This document shows, piece after piece, positions 15,603-22,909 of a DNA stretch of 29,924 nt. This stretch comes from an uncultured Eubacteriales bacterium (lineage in GTDB: Bacteria > Bacillota > Clostridia > Oscillospirales > CAG-382), in contig URVJ01000025.1 of NCBI GenBank assembly GCA_900551295.1, positions 1 to 29,924 of the forward strand, in the 5' to 3' direction. The notes beneath the pieces were generated by a model. That model was given only the letters and a program-made list of their open reading frames with translations. It searched no databases and had not been told where the DNA came from. Numbering within the stretch: position 1 is the first letter of the stretch; the number at the start of each line of letters is the position of its first letter. A program made the translations under genes and the position numbers.

Positions 15603-16601
15603 TTATCGAGGAATATAATCTTCCGGTGTATAATGGATAACTCTTGTTCCACCCGTTTCAAAGGAGAATGGTATGTACATCAACTCTTTCATAGCATTCA
15701 TAACGGATTCCTTATATTCCGTCTGAACATAGAAAACTAAAAAACCACCGCCGCCCGCTCCGAGCAGCTTGCCACCAAGTGCACCTGCCTTAATGCCTTT
15801 CTCATAAAAAGCGTCTATGCTACTGGTTGAAATTGCCGAACCGGTTTGCTTTTTCAATTTCCATGTATGATCCAGCAGTCGTCCGAAATCATCTAAATCC
15901 GTTTCCGAATCTGTCAAAACCTTTTCTGCATCATCAACTAACGCATGCATTTCTCGCAATTGATTTCTTTTTTCTTCCGCAGATACATTGTTTACTTTTT
16001 GCACGTCAGACGAAAAACGGGTAAAGCCTGTAAAAAACATCAACAAATTATTATTCAAGCGTTGTTTTCTTTCCGGTGAGATGATGATTGGAAGAACTTC
16101 GTATCCATCAGCATTGAAGTTAATGCGATTAAATCCTCCGAAAGATGCCGCTATCTGATCTTGCCATCCTCCAGTCTCGTTACACAGCACACGCTCCAAA
16201 TAAATTGCTTCATCAGCAAGTTTCTTCTTGTCCGCATATTTACCTTTCAAAGCATAAAAAGCATTCAACATTCCAACAGCAAATGAACTACTCGTTCCCA
16301 ATCCAGATCGTGCAGGAAGATCTGCTTCGTAAGTCAACCTAATTTCGTGCATATCCAACATCTTCATTGCTTCACGAATGGCAGGATGTTGAATATCATC
16401 GACACTTGTTACACGTTCCGTCTTTGAATATGACAACTCTGTTGAATAGTCAAAAAATCGCGGTAGATGTCGCACATTCACATAACAGTATTTATCAAAC
16501 GTTGTGGAGATAACCGCACCGCCATGTTCTTTAAAATAGTTTTCTATGTCCGTTCCGCCGCCAAAAAAAGACATGCGGAAAGGTGTTTTAGTTATAATCA
16601 T
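15603..16601 (-). CDS. hddA: D-glycero-alpha-D-manno-heptose-7-phosphate kinase (GHMP family)
   Basis: 332-residue GHMP kinase that phosphorylates C-1 of heptose 7-phosphate. The N-terminus ITKTPFRMSFFGGGTDIENYF is the HddA family signature, and the ATP loop LPARSGLGTSSSFAVGMLNA is plain. The C-terminal GALGGKLLGAGGGGFLVFYV is GHMP motif 3. The longer reading starts at an ATG at 16614-16616, but GGAGG inside that segment is well spaced for the ATG at 16599-16601, which starts right at MIITKTPFRM; that start is used. The gene overlaps the end of the decayed upstream frame by 14 nt, as a translationally coupled pair would. With gmhA and the fusion gene it completes the four-step route from sedoheptulose 7-phosphate to nucleotide-activated heptose. 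Confidence 0.92.
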   Translation of the reverse strand: MIITKTPFRMSFFGGGTDIENYFKEHGGAVISTTFDKYCYVNVRHLPRFFDYSTELSYSKTERVTSVDDIQHPAIREAMKMLDMHEIRLTYEADLPARSGLGTSSSFAVGMLNAFYALKGKYADKKKLADEAIYLERVLCNETGGWQDQIAASFGGFNRINFNADGYEVLPIIISPERKQRLNNNLLMFFTGFTRFSSDVQKVNNVSAEEKRNQLREMHALVDDAEKVLTDSETDLDDFGRLLDHTWKLKKQTGSAISTSSIDAFYEKGIKAGALGGKLLGAGGGGFLVFYVQTEYKESVMNAMKELMYIPFSFETGGTRVIHYTPEDYIPR

Positions 16602-16911
16602 TCGACATTCCTCCATCGCAAAAACTGTTTATTTGCTTTATCACCTCTAATTGTTGAGGCGTATTTTTGAAATCGCAGTTATTTAGAAATTCATCAAAAC
16701 TTGCATACACTGGCTTAGTATTAAAAAGCATTTACGCTATTCCACATATCATCAGCTGATCTACTGACATTGCGGAATATTGATCTAGAGTTTCTTTAGT
16801 ATTTGGCATAAACAATTCAAAGAAAGAATCTGTCATTTCCTCAATTGTTGTCTTCAATCCTGTTCGCCCATAGATTGTATTGGCACATCGTTTTGTACTC
16901 TCCACACTTTT
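16588..16911 (-). pseudogene. Unrecognised decayed gene, one internal stop
   Basis: A single minus-strand frame runs from 16911 to the stop at 16588-16590, broken once by TAA at 16732-16734, directly followed by an ATG (16729-16731). The upstream part (59 codons) includes CANTIYGRTGLKTTIEEMTD and LDQYSAMSVDQLMICGIA. The downstream part (47 codons) includes KPVYASFDEFLNNC and TPQQLEVIKQINSFCDGGM. Both halves look like real protein and share one frame, which suggests the tail of one gene carrying a nonsense change. Alternatively, the last 47 codons may be a separate small gene coupled to hddA, though no SD is seen before its ATG. No family is recognised. Confidence 0.4.
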
Positions 16912-16932
16912 TCACTTTATAGGATAATCTTC

Positions 16933-17317
16933 CTACATGCAAAACACTTTTACAGGACCGCTTGCAATGACAACATTATTGTAAAAAGCGCCTTTCATCA
17001 ATGAGTTCGCACCAATTATACAGTCATTTTCTATAGTAGTATCCATTAGTATGGAGCGCGTTGACCGACAACACACTATCACCTGTACAGGACAGCCTTG
17101 TAAAATTTGACGTACCGCAGTTTGGGACACTGCGACTATACAGTCGTGCTCACCTATAGACACCGCGTATGCCTCTTATTTGCGTCAATTAACGTATAGT
17201 TGGGAGTATGTTTTCCAATTTAAACCCCATTTTTTCTTATGTAATCTTTATACGCAAAATTAGAACATGTGTTTAGTTAAACAATTTTCTTGAGTAAGCT
17301 TAGTTCTCACAATTCAT
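16933..17317 (-). pseudogene. Decayed hexapeptide-repeat acyltransferase
   Basis: The readable end (16933-17163) contains SIGEHDCIVAV, then MDTTIENDCIIGANSLMKG and NNVVIASGPVKVF, ending in TAG. This is the typical C-terminal coil of left-handed beta-helix sugar O-acetyltransferases (IGANSLVKGxxPxNVVxAGxPAKV). The part between is scrambled and lacks regular hexapeptides. An SD (AAGGAG) and ATG remain at 17315-17317, overlapping the Wzx stop codon as TAATG, but the frame stops after five codons and several further stops follow. So the start signal and 3' end survive while the body is frameshifted. The original would have been about 180-200 residues, decorating the glycan. Confidence 0.65.
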
Positions 17318-18861
17318 TATCTCCTTATAAATTTCTTGATAAATGGTATTTTTCTATATACTGTTATTCGTTCCGACTTGCTGTACACTCCATATAGATA
17401 TACAGGAATACAAACAGCAGTTGAAACAAGTGCGTAACACAATAGAGACAACCATGAAGTCGGCAATTCAATCAGACGTACTACTCTCACACATAATGTC
17501 ATGGCAGTGCCCGTAATCAGAATTCGGGCAATCGTAGTAAAATAAACTTTAGGTGAACGACCTAGACATCTTGCAGAGTAAATTGGAGTAAATATAAAAT
17601 AGTTTCCCCATCCAATTACTGTTGTAGTCAACACAACGGCCACTGCACCAAAGTTATAAAACTTTATGAGAATAAACATTCCAGCCACATTCAATAAGCC
17701 ACTAATAATTGTCACGAGGCAAGGAAACTTGTTTTTTAACGTCAATGTGTATGTGTAAAACATAGGAAACGCAATTCCCTCGCTAATGCTTCCTAAAAAT
17801 GTGATTATGGTCAGCATGTGCAGAACAGATGGGTCTTGAGAGGGAGTCCATAGCTTAAAATACATATCACCAAATGACACGAAACCCGCAAACAACAATG
17901 CTGAAATGAAGCCATTTAATTTCATGCTTCCATTTATTACAGCAACAACGCCATTTATATCATTCTCGCCATATTTTTTTAGTAAAGTCGGCTGAAATGG
18001 AGATGCAAATAACTGGTACATGGTCGTAACAAGAGCTGATATGGTCTTAACTATAGATATTTGTCCCATGGCGATGCCAGTTAGGAAAAGATTGCTTATA
18101 ATTAGATCGAGCCCTGTTTGTAAAATATTTCCTACACTATTTATAGCATTCCAAATACCGCTTAACACTAAATCTTTTACTGCATTTAGCTTAAAGAGTG
18201 TGTGTTTTATCTTGAGAGTGGGAACATATCGTTTCTCTGCAAAAAGATTTCCAACTGTATAAACTATTGATGATATAAGCAATCCCAAGCCAACATAAAC
18301 AATGGATGGCTTTAGATGAGCAAACAAACACAACATCACCAAAGCCTCTGCCACATAGGAGAAAAGTTTTATTGTATTCATTACTTCCAGTTTATCTTCT
18401 ATAAATGCATAAACACAGAAACATGATCCCGTTGTTAAAAACATATAATTCAGAAAATCCAGCAGTAGTAATATTTTTACTTCTGCTAAAAGATCGTTGG
18501 GAATCATAAGTAGTTTATCCACATATATGATGCCGACCCCAGCTAACATCAGAATGACGAATGAAAGAAAAACATTTGCGTAAAAAACACTACTGAAATA
18601 AATACTGGCTTTCTGTATATTATTTTCATGATATGCAATTGTGATATATCTCGAAGCATATGCGTTAAGGCATGAAGTAAAGATTATGGCGTAATTGGAA
18701 ATATTTTTAGCTAATATTACAAATCCATATGTTTCTGCCCCCAGATGTTCTGTTACATAGCTTGTCAGAACAAGGGAAATTATATAATTAATTGACATAG
18801 CCACTATGGAAACAATCAAAGTACTGGAAATCTTCTTCGCACTAATATTATTCCCCGCCAT
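17317..18861 (-). CDS. Polysaccharide flippase, Wzx-like (MOP superfamily)
   Basis: 514-residue protein with about 12-14 hydrophobic helices. The N-terminus SSTLIVSIVAMSINYIISLVL followed by TEHLGAETYGFVILAKNISNY is the start typical of Wzx/PST proteins. Such proteins move the undecaprenyl-diphosphate-linked repeat unit across the membrane. Later segments such as VLSGIWNAINSVGNILQTGLDLIISN match the start of the second helical bundle. SD GGAGGT lies 8 nt before the ATG. It sits 18 bp downstream of the Wzy-like gene. The sequence is more AT-rich than the left flank. Distinction from other MOP members (MATE, MurJ) rests on its context and on the MATE gene elsewhere in the window looking quite different. 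Confidence 0.9.
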   Translation of the reverse strand: MAGNNISAKKISSTLIVSIVAMSINYIISLVLTSYVTEHLGAETYGFVILAKNISNYAIIFTSCLNAYASRYITIAYHENNIQKASIYFSSVFYANVFLSFVILMLAGVGIIYVDKLLMIPNDLLAEVKILLLLDFLNYMFLTTGSCFCVYAFIEDKLEVMNTIKLFSYVAEALVMLCLFAHLKPSIVYVGLGLLISSIVYTVGNLFAEKRYVPTLKIKHTLFKLNAVKDLVLSGIWNAINSVGNILQTGLDLIISNLFLTGIAMGQISIVKTISALVTTMYQLFASPFQPTLLKKYGENDINGVVAVINGSMKLNGFISALLFAGFVSFGDMYFKLWTPSQDPSVLHMLTIITFLGSISEGIAFPMFYTYTLTLKNKFPCLVTIISGLLNVAGMFILIKFYNFGAVAVVLTTTVIGWGNYFIFTPIYSARCLGRSPKVYFTTIARILITGTAMTLCVRVVRLIELPTSWLSLLCYALVSTAVCIPVYLYGVYSKSERITVYRKIPFIKKFIRR

Positions 18862-18879
18862 ATACGCACCTCCAATTAA

Positions 18880-20109
18880 CTAATTTCTTTGCAGACTCTG
18901 CCTATCCTTCATAAATTGAATTGCCGATAAAACAACTGCATAATACAAAAATAATGTCATCGGATCGGCAAAATAATTTTCTATATTACTCATCAGCACA
19001 AAAAGTATCTGTACATATACAGCAAACAGGAACGCGAAATCACTGTATCCTCTTTTCCTGATTGCAAATAGAATATACCTGATTGATAAAACCACTGGCG
19101 CAAAGAGTGCTATAAAACCAAAGATGCCTCCCTCCACCAACGTAAGTAGATATGAGTTTTCCAACCATGCATATCCAAGTGCCTCTTTAATCTGGCCGAT
19201 CCCATATCCAAACAAAGGTTTATCAAGAAAAAGTGCAAATGATTCAGCAAATGTATTCTCTCTTCCGTTCATCAATGAACCGCTAGCCAGTAATGCATCG
19301 AATTTACCAAGAATAGTGTTCAATCCGGGGATATTATCCAAGCCAATATACGCCACAAGAACCACTAAAGAAATTGCTATGAAAATTTTAGAGATTACAT
19401 TTCGTTTGGACTTGGAATACATCAAAGCAATTATAAATACAGAGACAGCCACCGAACCACGTCGCCCAGTAAAGAAAAGGGCGATGAGAAATAAAACCGA
19501 CAGTATAATATAAATAATCTGCTTCGATTTTTCCCTTGATAGACGAACCTTGAGCAGAGTTATAATCAAGCCTACCGACAAATACATCGCACTAATACTA
19601 GACTGAACAGTAAAACCATAATAGAAAAAATTGCTATTCATTTGATATTTGATTTCCTCTTGTCTATATGCCGGAAGTAACGGCAACAACACCGCAGTAT
19701 AGACATCAGGCATCAAAACTTGAATATAAAGGCAAATCAAATGAATAATGGAAAAAAGCAATATCAGATTATATATAGTTTCCTTTCGACAGTTTTTTGT
19801 AATCATCCGGGCGGCTATATAATAAATGATATAATTTCCTATTACAGCAAGGCTTCCAAAGATATCGGAGGATGTAACAGACAGGAAAAATAACACGCTC
19901 ATAGAAGCAAAGAAACAGCAATCCATTTTGGATAGTTTATGTCTGTGCAAGAGAGCAAGTAATATGCTTAACGCAACTATAGCTATCCAAAACAACTGCG
20001 GAAAAGGCCTCAACACAAAGGACGAAGCGAAATAGAAATACCACATAGTAGCAAACGCCGGTATGCAATATATAACTTTATGTCCATCGTTAAACCTTTT
20101 TATTTCCAT
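18880..20109 (-). CDS. O-antigen/capsule polymerase, Wzy-like
   Basis: 409-residue protein with about 10-12 helices and one larger outside loop, the Wzy/WaaL (O-antigen ligase) layout. Evidence: FALFLDKPLFGYGIGQIKEALG followed by WLENSYLLTLVEGGIFGFIALF, the conserved PLFGxGxG...H/NSYLxxLxExGxxGxxxF motif of the family. The gene would link flipped repeat units outside the membrane. The frame is open further upstream into the acetyltransferase gene, but AGGAGG with good spacing marks the ATG at 20107-20109 (MEIKRFNDGH). Sequences of Wzy proteins vary widely, so polymerase versus ligase cannot be told for certain. Confidence 0.85.
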   Translation of the reverse strand: MEIKRFNDGHKVIYCIPAFATMWYFYFASSFVLRPFPQLFWIAIVALSILLALLHRHKLSKMDCCFFASMSVLFFLSVTSSDIFGSLAVIGNYIIYYIAARMITKNCRKETIYNLILLFSIIHLICLYIQVLMPDVYTAVLLPLLPAYRQEEIKYQMNSNFFYYGFTVQSSISAMYLSVGLIITLLKVRLSREKSKQIIYIILSVLFLIALFFTGRRGSVAVSVFIIALMYSKSKRNVISKIFIAISLVVLVAYIGLDNIPGLNTILGKFDALLASGSLMNGRENTFAESFALFLDKPLFGYGIGQIKEALGYAWLENSYLLTLVEGGIFGFIALFAPVVLSIRYILFAIRKRGYSDFAFLFAVYVQILFVLMSNIENYFADPMTLFLYYAVVLSAIQFMKDRQSLQRN

Positions 20110-20149
20110 CACAATCCTCCTTTTCTTTCTTGTTCTACTACCGGAAGGT

Positions 20150-20686
20150 TCATTTGATTTTCCATTCGTTGTGAATATATCTTCCAGGTTCGTTATAGTT
20201 AAGGATTTTTGCATAATTTCCCGCCGCTGTCGCCCTATCGGGTATATCCTTAGTTACAACACTTCCGGCACCAATGGTGGCGTATCCCCCTATTGTAACT
20301 TTTCCCACAATGCATACATTGGGACCTATATATACATTACTCCCTATCGTTGCTCCTTCAGTAGTATTTGTACCGATCGTTGTAAACTGGCTGAGATTAC
20401 AATTATCGCCTATGATTGTGTAAGGGCTGACTACTATAGGTCCATCATGACCGATGTATAAGCCATATCCTATTTTACACTTATAACTTATCTGGAGATT
20501 CTTATGAAAGTAGCGACTTACATAATAAAATAACCTCCAGAAATACTTAATACGACCTTCGCAGTTGCTCAACCTTATATATGTCTGATGTCTATATGTA
20601 CTGGATAATATAAATAACTTTATAAACAGCCATACAGATACACGTCCACAATATCTGAACAAATCACTTTTGATATATTCCAACAT
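20150..20686 (-). CDS. Serine acetyltransferase-like hexapeptide acetyltransferase
   Basis: 178 residues with a helical N-terminal part (to about 85) and a left-handed beta-helix: IGYGLYIGHDGPIVVSPYTIIGDNCNLSQFTTIGTN, NVYIGPNVCIVGKVTIGGYATIGAGSVVTKDIPDRATAAGNYAK. The GxYIGHxGPIVV...IG.NC segment resembles CysE-type LbH_SAT proteins commonly found in capsule clusters, where they acetylate a sugar hydroxyl instead of serine. It lacks the long N-terminal domain of true CysE (about 270 residues). The SD is weak (GTGGGGA). It lies between a GT and Wzy. Acceptor unknown. Confidence 0.85.
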   Translation of the reverse strand: MLEYIKSDLFRYCGRVSVWLFIKLFILSSTYRHQTYIRLSNCEGRIKYFWRLFYYVSRYFHKNLQISYKCKIGYGLYIGHDGPIVVSPYTIIGDNCNLSQFTTIGTNTTEGATIGSNVYIGPNVCIVGKVTIGGYATIGAGSVVTKDIPDRATAAGNYAKILNYNEPGRYIHNEWKIK

Positions 20687-20742
20687 GAAGTATTCCCCAC
20701 TAATTGTTATTGCCGAACCGATATTCCTCTGCTATTCAACAA

Positions 20743-21828
20743 TTAATCAAATATACAATCCAGAATTCTTGCCAAATTTTTATTCCAGTTGTAATGCCTG
20801 TCATATAACTCTTTTATCTCATCTTGGCTAAACAAAACTTTATCTGGCTCAGCCAAAGCTTTGATGCTCTCTTTTAACTCATTTTCATCCGAGAAAACTA
20901 AACCAGTTTTTCCCTTCACAACCAACTCCTGCAATCCGGGAATAGCAGATACTATTACCGGTTTTCCAAACTTATAAGCAATAGGAAGAACACCGCTTTG
21001 AGATGCTTCATAATACGGCAGTACAACAAAGCGGCAATGTTCAAACAGAAATTGTATTTCTCCGTCAGAAATATATCTGTTAATAATACAAACTTTCTTA
21101 TGGCTTGAAGTTGGTACAACTTCTCCTGCAACTGTTTTACCGGCAATAACCAAACTAAGACTACTATCTGATTCATTGCATACATCGTTGTACGCCTCAA
21201 TCAAGCGATCAACGCCTTTATACCTATCGATCCTACCAAAAAACAAAGCATAGTTTCCAACATAATCATCGCCAAGTTCAGGTGGCCGTTTTATTTCCGC
21301 TGGAATAAGATGCGCCCCCAACGGAAGCACTGCGCATTTATCATTGAAGCCTCGATACCTTTGGCAAAATAATGATTTCGAATGTTCCGAAAGAACAACA
21401 ACTAGATTCGCGGACGAAAAAGCACCCCGTCTATAAAAGCATCTTATTTTTTCTACAGCATAATTTCTCAGAGAAAAACGCTGTAAATGAGGAGTAACAT
21501 CGTGAACAAATACCGCCGTCCTTATTTTTTTGTTCAATAAATGAACGACCATATTAGAACGAATAGCGTCATCAACAGCAATAAACACCTCTGGCGAAAA
21601 GCCTTCAATAGTTTTAACTAATCTGCGAACATATTGGCTGCGAATATTGATTGTCTTTTCATCCTCATATTCATAAATAATTCCCCTAAATTCATCTGCA
21701 CACAGATACATACTTCCTTTAGGAACCATGAGTTTACACTCATATCCCAGTTTTAGTAAAGTATCTACAACTTGATTTGCAAGCTGCAGTATTCCTCCAT
21801 CTTTAATCGATGTAAATACGACAATCAT
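20743..21828 (-). CDS. Glycosyltransferase family 4-like protein
   Basis: 361-residue GT-B enzyme predicted to add a sugar to the lipid-linked unit at the cytoplasmic face. The frame is open 12 codons further, but GGAGGG just before the ATG at 21826-21828 supports MIVVFTSIKDGGILQLANQ as the N-terminus, whose GGxxxxxNxV is the acceptor-side loop. The donor half shows ALFFGRIDRYKGVDRLIEAY and VVLPYYEASQSGVLPIAYKFGKPVI. Here the usual EX7E pair is reduced: the first Glu (in YYEASQSG) remains and the second position is hydrophobic. This variant is common in a GT4 subgroup, so activity is not excluded. Donor and acceptor are unknown. Confidence 0.9.
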   Translation of the reverse strand: MIVVFTSIKDGGILQLANQVVDTLLKLGYECKLMVPKGSMYLCADEFRGIIYEYEDEKTINIRSQYVRRLVKTIEGFSPEVFIAVDDAIRSNMVVHLLNKKIRTAVFVHDVTPHLQRFSLRNYAVEKIRCFYRRGAFSSANLVVVLSEHSKSLFCQRYRGFNDKCAVLPLGAHLIPAEIKRPPELGDDYVGNYALFFGRIDRYKGVDRLIEAYNDVCNESDSSLSLVIAGKTVAGEVVPTSSHKKVCIINRYISDGEIQFLFEHCRFVVLPYYEASQSGVLPIAYKFGKPVIVSAIPGLQELVVKGKTGLVFSDENELKESIKALAEPDKVLFSQDEIKELYDRHYNWNKNLARILDCIFD

Positions 21829-21860
21829 GTTTGCTCGCCCTCCTTCATTCCTTATCATGA

Positions 21861-22898
21861 TCACAAACGGTACACCTTATCCAAAGCTGCTTTATAAGTT
21901 TTAGAATCCAAGATCTCAGCAGCGCGTTTTAATGAGTTCTGGTGCATTCTTTGATACAAATCATTGTCTTTGAGAATCTTCAAGCACCTGTCAACTAGAA
22001 CTGCATCGTCGTCGCTCAGATAGCCCGTCTTTCCATCCTCTACTACATACTTAACTCCATCCGTAGGCGTACTCACAACCGGAACGCCCAAAGCCATGGC
22101 TTCCAATACGCACATTGGTGTTCCTTCCCAACGCGATGTCATTATCATAACCTTAGAATCATGCATCATTTTCAGAGGATTGTTTTGATACCCCAGAAAT
22201 TCAACATTACTTTGTATTCTATACTCTCTGCACAGTGTCTTTGCCTCATCTTCCAAATCCCCTGTTCCAACCACAGCAATTTTCACATTTGGAAGGTGCT
22301 CAACTATTGCTTTGAATACCCTCATTAACCTCTGCGGATCCTTTTGGTATGTTAATCTTCCGACATATATAACATCATAGTCATACATATTCTTATCCGT
22401 ATTCATTTTCCGATACAATTCATCAATATCAATAATATTATAAAGAATTGAACTTTTCTTTCGAAATAGTTCGTGAAAAGCGTATCCGCTATAGGCACTC
22501 TGGGAGACCCAGAAAATATGTTTTGCCTTCATTGCAGCCAAAATATAAGCAATCGATTTCACCGAAAGCCCTCTGGAGTCAAAGTTGTTGTTATGAACGT
22601 GTGATATAAGAGTAATATTTCCGCAGGCTCTTGCGGCAATATAACTAGCTCTCATATCATGTGCATGTATAATATCAGGTTTATACTCTTTAATAACTCG
22701 TTTTACTTCTGACACTGTTAGATTATTAATTGGATAAAATTCAATTCCGCGTTCGTTCAATGCTTCGCTTATCTGTCCATCGCGGCTACAATATGCCATT
22801 TGCAAATCAGGTTCATTTTTCATCATTCCGATAATTTGACATACAACATTCTCCGCACCGGAAAAACGGTTGCTTTGAAGTAAATGCAACACTTTCAT
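21861..22898 (-). CDS. Glycosyltransferase family 4 protein
   Basis: 345-residue GT-B enzyme. N-terminal MKVLHLLQSNRFSGAENVV carries the Gly-Ala-Glu acceptor loop typical of GT4; DIIHAHDMRASYIA is the family's xxHxHD motif. The donor half reads DVIYVGRLTYQKDPQRLMRVF, then VEFLGYQNNPLKMMHDSKV, and MTSRWEGTPMCVLEAMALGVPVV with the complete EX7E pair. SD AGGAGA precedes the ATG. Its stop codon lies 32 nt before the next gene's ATG. Acts presumably after the phosphoglycosyltransferase step to extend the lipid-linked glycan; the sugar is unknown. Confidence 0.92.
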   Translation of the reverse strand: MKVLHLLQSNRFSGAENVVCQIIGMMKNEPDLQMAYCSRDGQISEALNERGIEFYPINNLTVSEVKRVIKEYKPDIIHAHDMRASYIAARACGNITLISHVHNNNFDSRGLSVKSIAYILAAMKAKHIFWVSQSAYSGYAFHELFRKKSSILYNIIDIDELYRKMNTDKNMYDYDVIYVGRLTYQKDPQRLMRVFKAIVEHLPNVKIAVVGTGDLEDEAKTLCREYRIQSNVEFLGYQNNPLKMMHDSKVMIMTSRWEGTPMCVLEAMALGVPVVSTPTDGVKYVVEDGKTGYLSDDDAVLVDRCLKILKDNDLYQRMHQNSLKRAAEILDSKTYKAALDKVYRL

Positions 22899-22909
22899 GT
22901 TTAATTCTC

